Notes under the pieces: model-generated
The model's input: only the letters and a program-made list of their open reading frames with translations
Told to the model about the DNA's origin: nothing
Database searches by the model: none
Program-made: the position numbers and the translations under genes
In this document: piece by piece, positions 60,313 to 64,000 of the stretch
Numbering within the stretch: position 1 is the stretch's first letter
Layout of the letters: each line of letters begins with the position of its first letter
DNA from: Actinomycetota bacterium
GTDB lineage: Bacteria; Actinomycetota; Acidimicrobiia; Acidimicrobiales; Microtrichaceae
Reading direction: 5' to 3'
DNA: 64,000 nt
Assembly: GCA_016703525.1 (NCBI GenBank)
Contig: JADJBW010000017.1
Location: 40,135 to 104,134 of the forward strand

Positions 60313-61208
60313 CCGATCAGTGCCTCGGCCGGCGGCACGTAGTAGTAGGCGGCCGAGGTGGGCGTCGACCAGGCGGTGAGCGCGTCGCGGGGGCCGTCGA
60401 GCCCGACCATGCGCCGGAGCATGCGGTCGATGCGGTCGCGGTCGCGCGTGAATGCCACGAACACGAGCCCGTTCTCGGCGACCCCACCGAACGGGGTGCT
60501 GCGGCGCACGACCTCGAGTTCCTCGCCGTCGTCCTCGATCGCCACTCGGGAGATGTGGGCCGACTCGGGCCGGGCGTCGTCGTCGAGTTCGACGCTGTCA
60601 GCCTTGGTGCGGCCGATGATGCGTTCCTGCTCGTGGAGCGGGTGCGCGTGGAGCGCGGCAAGGTCGTGGACCCATCGCTGCACGAACACGATCGTGCCGC
60701 CCGTGTCGGGGACCGTGATGATGCCGGGCGACTCGACAACGGGTGGGTTCTCGGTGCCGTCGATGAACCCGGACAGGTCGCGGCTGTCGTGGTAAGCGAA
60801 CGCGCTCTGCTCGGCGGCGAGCCTCGCGCACGGCGCGAGCGCCGCGGCGACAGCGCGAGCGGCATCGAGTGCGTCGTCGGGCCCGGCCGCCGACACCCAC
60901 ACCCACACGTCGTGCTGGCCGGACGGCATCGAGAATCCGTCCGGGCCGGTCAACGTCTCGAAGTCGCCGAGGCCGGCGGGCGGTGCGCCGGTCGTTGCTC
61001 CGGACGATGCCCACACCGAGGATCGGAAGCCGACGACGATGCTCGCGCCGGCGGTCGCGGCCCGCGCGTTGGTCAGGCCGGGGCCCGCCGCCGAGATGGC
61101 CGCTGCGCTCGCGTCGGCGTTCGCCGCGCCGTCGATCAGGTCGAACTCGAGGTAGTGGTGCGCCCGGGTTCCGAACGCCAGGATCCCGCTCTGGAGCGAG
61201 GTGGTCAT
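60309..61208 (-). CDS. DyP-type heme peroxidase (YfeX-like)
   Basis: The 299-residue protein has the DyP signature GFIDG at 147-151 with its distal aspartate, the proximal heme ligand H218 in SAHISRVAI, and the distal arginine in VVRRSTPFGG. The size and motif spacing match the YfeX-like P class. DyP peroxidases reduce H2O2 while oxidising dyes or porphyrinogens. No Tat signal is seen, so it is likely cytoplasmic. It is the second gene of the operon, 31 nt after the DUF4287 gene. Confidence 0.85.
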   Translation of the reverse strand: MTTSLQSGILAFGTRAHHYLEFDLIDGAANADASAAAISAAGPGLTNARAATAGASIVVGFRSSVWASSGATTGAPPAGLGDFETLTGPDGFSMPSGQHDVWVWVSAAGPDDALDAARAVAAALAPCARLAAEQSAFAYHDSRDLSGFIDGTENPPVVESPGIITVPDTGGTIVFVQRWVHDLAALHAHPLHEQERIIGRTKADSVELDDDARPESAHISRVAIEDDGEELEVVRRSTPFGGVAENGLVFVAFTRDRDRIDRMLRRMVGLDGPRDALTAWSTPTSAAYYYVPPAEALIG

Positions 61209-61239
61209 CGTCGTGGGCCCGTTGCTGCGCGCCGGTCGG

Positions 61240-61464
61240 TCATGCGGTCTCGGCGCGGACGTAGGCAACGATCGCGTTGGCGTGGCCGTGCCCGAGCCCG
61301 TGCTCCGACTTGAGCCATGCGACCGTGTCCATGTGGCGTTCGTCGTTGCGTTCACGAACGAGGTTGAGCCACACGTCGATCGGCTGGCCGTAGGTGCGCT
61401 CGATCGAGGGGAAGTAGGAAGCCGGGCCCTTCACCTTCTTGTCGGTGTTGTTGTCGCTGGTCAT
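61240..61464 (-). CDS. DUF4287 protein
   Basis: A 74-residue protein of the DUF4287 family (KGPASYFPSIERTYGQPIDV; LKSEHGLGHGHANAIVAYVR). It is small, soluble and of unknown function, often seen as a single domain in actinobacteria. It is the first gene of the DyP operon. Confidence 0.85.
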   Translation of the reverse strand: MTSDNNTDKKVKGPASYFPSIERTYGQPIDVWLNLVRERNDERHMDTVAWLKSEHGLGHGHANAIVAYVRAETA

Positions 61465-61530
61465 CCGGGCACCCTATCCAGCGACTTGGCTGGCTCGCGT
61501 CCGCCATCGATGCGAAGGCGGGCGCGGCGG

Positions 61531-62478
61531 TCATTCAGCGTCGACGACGACCTTGATCGCGCCCCCGGAGCGATCCGCTGCAGCGGCGAAGGCTCGGGGC
61601 GCCTCGCTCAGCGGGAACCGGTGCGTGATGAGCGCGTCGGCGATGTCGGGGTGCGCCGCCAGCAACGTCGCCGCCTCGTCGATCTCGCGGGTCGTGCCGT
61701 GTCGGCCGTACATCATCGATCCCACCAGTTCGACCTCTTTCGCGAGCATGGGCAGCCCCGGAACGGGCACGGGCCCGTGGAACAGGCCGGCGATCACCAC
61801 GCGCCCGCCGGGTCGTACGCCGGCGACGCTGCGCTCGACCCCGCTGTCGGCGCCGGTCGCCTCGATCACGACATCGGCGTCGCGCACCTTCGCATTCACG
61901 CCTCCGAGGCGCTCGACTGCCGCTCGCTGGTGGGGGTGGCGGGCCTCGACGATTGCGGTGACCCCGATCGACCGCAGGCAGGCAACGACCGCCAACCCGA
62001 CCGCACCGCCGCCGACCACGCCGACGGCCATCCCCGGCGCGACTCGACCCTGACGCAGAGCGTGGAGCGCGACGGCGATCGGCTCGACCAGGCACGCGTT
62101 CGTGACCGAAAGCGACTCGGGGAGCGGCACGAGCGCGGTGCGCGGCACGCGGAACACGTCGGCCATGCCGCCGTCGGAGAAGCAGCCGATGACCCGCGTC
62201 TCGCGGGTGCATCGCTGCGTCGCCCCGATCGCGCATTCTTCACACTCGCCGCACCACAGACGCGGCTCGATCGCGACCGGCCGTCCGTCGACCCAGCCGG
62301 CGAGCTCGTGGCCGAGCACGAACGACAGCGGACCCATGGCGATGAAGCCGAGGTCGCTGCCGCAGATCGAGGCGGTTGCCATCACGACCTCGACCCCCTC
62401 GCCGGGCGGCTCGTCCTGCTCGACCACCCTGATGCCGGCGTTGGTGGAACGGACGGCCCGGATGCGATGCGCGGTCAT
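61531..62478 (-). CDS. zinc-dependent alcohol dehydrogenase (MDR family)
   Basis: The 315-residue protein has the medium-chain dehydrogenase layout: catalytic-zinc residues in ICGSDLG and GHELAG, the structural zinc site CGECEECAIGATQRC, and a nucleotide-binding VGVVGGGAVGLAVVA. The length is slightly short for the family. The substrate is unknown. Its ATG overlaps the end of the TetR gene, with which it is co-transcribed. Confidence 0.82.
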   Translation of the reverse strand: MTAHRIRAVRSTNAGIRVVEQDEPPGEGVEVVMATASICGSDLGFIAMGPLSFVLGHELAGWVDGRPVAIEPRLWCGECEECAIGATQRCTRETRVIGCFSDGGMADVFRVPRTALVPLPESLSVTNACLVEPIAVALHALRQGRVAPGMAVGVVGGGAVGLAVVACLRSIGVTAIVEARHPHQRAAVERLGGVNAKVRDADVVIEATGADSGVERSVAGVRPGGRVVIAGLFHGPVPVPGLPMLAKEVELVGSMMYGRHGTTREIDEAATLLAAHPDIADALITHRFPLSEAPRAFAAAADRSGGAIKVVVDAE

Positions 62479-63218
62479 GGCGTGGTCCTGTCGACGCCGG
62501 GTGAGATGACCGACGCGGCGAGCCGGCGTGCCTGGAGTTCGAAGAACCCGTCGAGGTCGTCGATCACGTTGTGGAAGTGCCCGAACAGTTCGAAGTTGAT
62601 GTGGCCGAAGATCTGCGTCCACGCGGCGATCCCGCGTGCGATCACGGCATCGGGCACTCCCGGCACGATCCGGCGGATGGCTGCGAGGTCGGAGCGGACC
62701 GCCCGGGTTGTCTCGATTCGTTCCGTCGCGTCGATCGTTCAGCCCGCCACGCCGTCGCGGAGGATCCCGAGCATGACCATGCTGACCCGAGCCGCCGAGT
62801 CGACCGTGTCGTGCGGCGCGGCATAGCCGGGCACCGGCGTGCCGTACACGAGCGCCCATTCGTGCGGGTGCGCGATCGCCCAGCGCCGGATCGCGTTCGC
62901 CATGGCGACGAGGCGGCCACCGGTGTCGTCGCGTGCGGCGGACGCGTCGCCCGCCTCCGCCGCTGCGGCGATGGCGGAGTACGTGTCGACGATCAGGCGC
63001 GTGAGCAGGTCGTCCCGGCTGGGGAAGTAGCGGTAGATGGCTGATGAGACCATGCCGACCTCGCGCGCGACCGCCCGCAACGACAACGTCGGCGCGCCCT
63101 GCTCGGCCACGTGTCGGCGAGCGACGGTCACGATCGCGTCGGTGATCTCGGAGCGGGCCCGTGCCCGGGCGGACCGGAGGGCCGCTGGGTCCATAGCGGG
63201 GTCCGTCGCTGAGTCCAT
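62475..63218 (-). pseudogene. TetR-family regulator interrupted by an in-frame TGA
   Basis: From ATG 63218 the frame has a normal TetR DNA-binding domain (TLSLRAVAREVGMVSSAIYR) and a TetR_C_13-like ligand domain. It meets TGA at 62739-62741 after LGILRDGVAG. The same frame continues without shift through TIDATERIETT and AWTQIFGHINFELFGHFHNV to a stop at 62475, where it overlaps the dehydrogenase start. The truncated product (159 residues) lacks the last two or three helices of the dimer/ligand domain. This is a nonsense mutation, a base error or, less likely, readthrough. Confidence 0.72.
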
Positions 63219-63255
63219 GCCAGCAGTCTGCCGCGCGAATGAGAGCGCCGCAATG

Positions 63256-63330
63256 AAACGAGAGCGGTGCTCTTGACACCGAGCCAACGTGCGACGGAAG
63301 ATCGGTGCACGCAAACGAGAGCGGTGCTCT
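63256..63330. promoter_or_regulatory. two identical operators upstream of the deazaflavin-type gene
   Basis: AAACGAGAGCGGTGCTCT occurs at 63256-63273 and 63313-63330, each holding the palindrome AGAGC-GGT-GCTCT. The first abuts a TTGACA (-35-like, 63273-63278). Both lie between the TetR gene and the divergent nitroreductase-like gene and are probably bound by the intact form of that TetR. Confidence 0.7.
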
Positions 63331-63350
63331 CTCTAGTGAAGGACGGCACG

Positions 63351-63812
63351 ATGAATGACACCCGCTACCTGCGACCCGGATGGTTCACCCGCACGATCGC
63401 GAACCGGATCATGGAAGCACTCGCGCGCGGTGGACTGAGCGTGCGGGGCTCACGCCAGCTCGCCGTTCGCGGGCGCACGTCGGGGGAGTGGCGCACCGTG
63501 CCGGTCAATCCGCTCACGTTCGACGGCGACCGGTACCTCGTCGCCCCGCGGGGCACCACCGACTGGGTTCGTAACATCCGCGCCGCCGGTGGCGGGGAGC
63601 TCCGCCTCGGCGGGCGCGCCGAGGCGATTTCGGTCGTCGAGCTCGCCGACGCCGACAAGGCTCCGGTGATTCGCGCCTACATCGCGCAGTGGAAGGCCGA
63701 GGTCGGGCGGTTGTTCGACGGCATCGACGAGCGGTCGAGCGATGCCGAACTGCGCGCAGCGGCCGCGGGCTTTCCGGCCTTCCGCATCGTCGAACCCGGA
63801 CCAGCTCGCTGA
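63351..63812 (+). CDS. deazaflavin-dependent nitroreductase-family protein (DUF385)
   Basis: The 153-residue protein matches the DDN/F420-type split-barrel family (ALARGGLSVRGSRQLAVRGR, RTVPVNPLTFDGDRYLVAPR, WVRNIRAAGGGELRLGGRAE). Members use F420 or flavin to reduce quinones or nitro compounds. ATG 63351 follows two TetR-type operators. Regulation by the adjacent TetR is likely, and the broken TetR would leave the gene derepressed. Confidence 0.83.
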   Translation: MNDTRYLRPGWFTRTIANRIMEALARGGLSVRGSRQLAVRGRTSGEWRTVPVNPLTFDGDRYLVAPRGTTDWVRNIRAAGGGELRLGGRAEAISVVELADADKAPVIRAYIAQWKAEVGRLFDGIDERSSDAELRAAAAGFPAFRIVEPGPAR

Positions 63813-63965
63813 ACCGACGCCGGCGCTCGGCCTCTGCACGGGAACGAGGTGAGCGCTCCGACGGGCACTGTCGGTGCGCGTTCGGGGAGGTCGGCGTGAG
63901 CCTCGTGACATCGGATTCGCTGGGCGGCGACCGTTGGTGGCCGCCTTGACGCGTGGAGAGAATAC

Positions 63966-63981
63966 TCGAACATGTGTTGCA
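63966..63981 (+). promoter_or_regulatory. SOS-box-like sequence at right edge
   Basis: TCGAAC-ATGT-GTTGCA matches the actinobacterial LexA box TCGAACnnnnGTTCGA except at two bases (GTTGCA). It may belong to a gene beyond the window. The rest of 63813-64000 shows no gene I can support. Confidence 0.25.
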
Positions 63982-64000
63982 GCGCGAACTCACGTTCGTG

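Noticed and set aside
1..64000. CRISPR arrays, insertion sequences, rRNA genes, complete prophage
   Set aside because: No regularly spaced repeats, transposase or integrase genes, rRNA sequence or phage structural genes were seen.

Overview
The window is high-GC DNA with frequent GTG starts, many 1-8 bp start/stop overlaps (ATGA, GTGA) and actinobacterial gene families (SCO6745-like, deazaflavin-type nitroreductase, KstR-like operators, SHOCT and DUF4405 proteins). It looks like a chromosomal segment of an actinobacterium, possibly of the Acidimicrobiia. I am confident only at phylum level.

Left end (1-4348): the right end of an integrated element. It holds an AbiEi-like protein cut by the window edge, an MNT/HEPN pair, a HipA-like kinase pseudogene coupled to an intact HIRAN-domain gene, and remnants of an AbiE-like antitoxin and nucleotidyltransferase toxin. 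It ends in a 44-nt 3' fragment of a tRNA-Met(CAU) gene, a typical attachment-site scar.

4.6-18.8 kb: transport and signalling. A DJ-1/PfpI-YHS gene is divergent from a FecBCD-like ABC importer operon that ends in a second DJ-1/PfpI gene. Next come an EnvZ/OmpR-type two-component system divergent from two small envelope proteins, a radical SAM protein, a NarL-type two-component system, and a membrane protein plus ABC exporter. The last two are each preceded by a copy of the same ~140-bp regulatory cassette.

18.9-28.5 kb: a defence island. It contains a four-gene Wadjet/JetABCD system (DUF2399, DUF2398, DUF2397, TIGR02680) whose SMC-like JetC is split by a frameshift, then a hipB gene with an eroded hipA, and an intact VapBC.

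28.6-43.7 kb: small operons and single genes, several with readable operators: a DUF2202 lipoprotein with a CsoR-like box, ArsR/AHSA1, a PhnZ-like HD protein, an SPFH/zinc-ribbon/membrane operon, PhnA, a beta-helix lipoprotein, a MerR-glyoxalase fusion, a TetR/DUF4386 divergon, and a molybdopterin oxidoreductase operon.

43.7-57 kb: a likely catabolic region. It has two N-acyl-D-amino-acid-deacylase-like amidohydrolases, an amidohydrolase-2 protein, a frameshifted sulfatase fused to a DJ-1/PfpI domain, and a KshA-like Rieske oxygenase with two KstR-like palindromes in its promoter. A protein-arginine-methyltransferase-like gene lies nearby. Together these suggest breakdown of a steroid or terpenoid, possibly sulfated or amino-acid conjugated; that is inference. 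A CadI/ArsR arsenic pair follows.

57-64 kb: a tightly coupled five-gene operon (DUF4287, DyP peroxidase, DUF4405 cytochrome-like protein, a small charged protein, a flippase-like protein with a kinase-like insert), then a zinc alcohol dehydrogenase coupled to a TetR gene with an in-frame TGA, and a deazaflavin-type nitroreductase gene behind two identical operators.

Several otherwise conserved genes are broken by one frameshift or stop (JetC, sulfatase, TetR). Some may be assembly errors. The remnants in 1-4348 show real deletions and are genuine decay.
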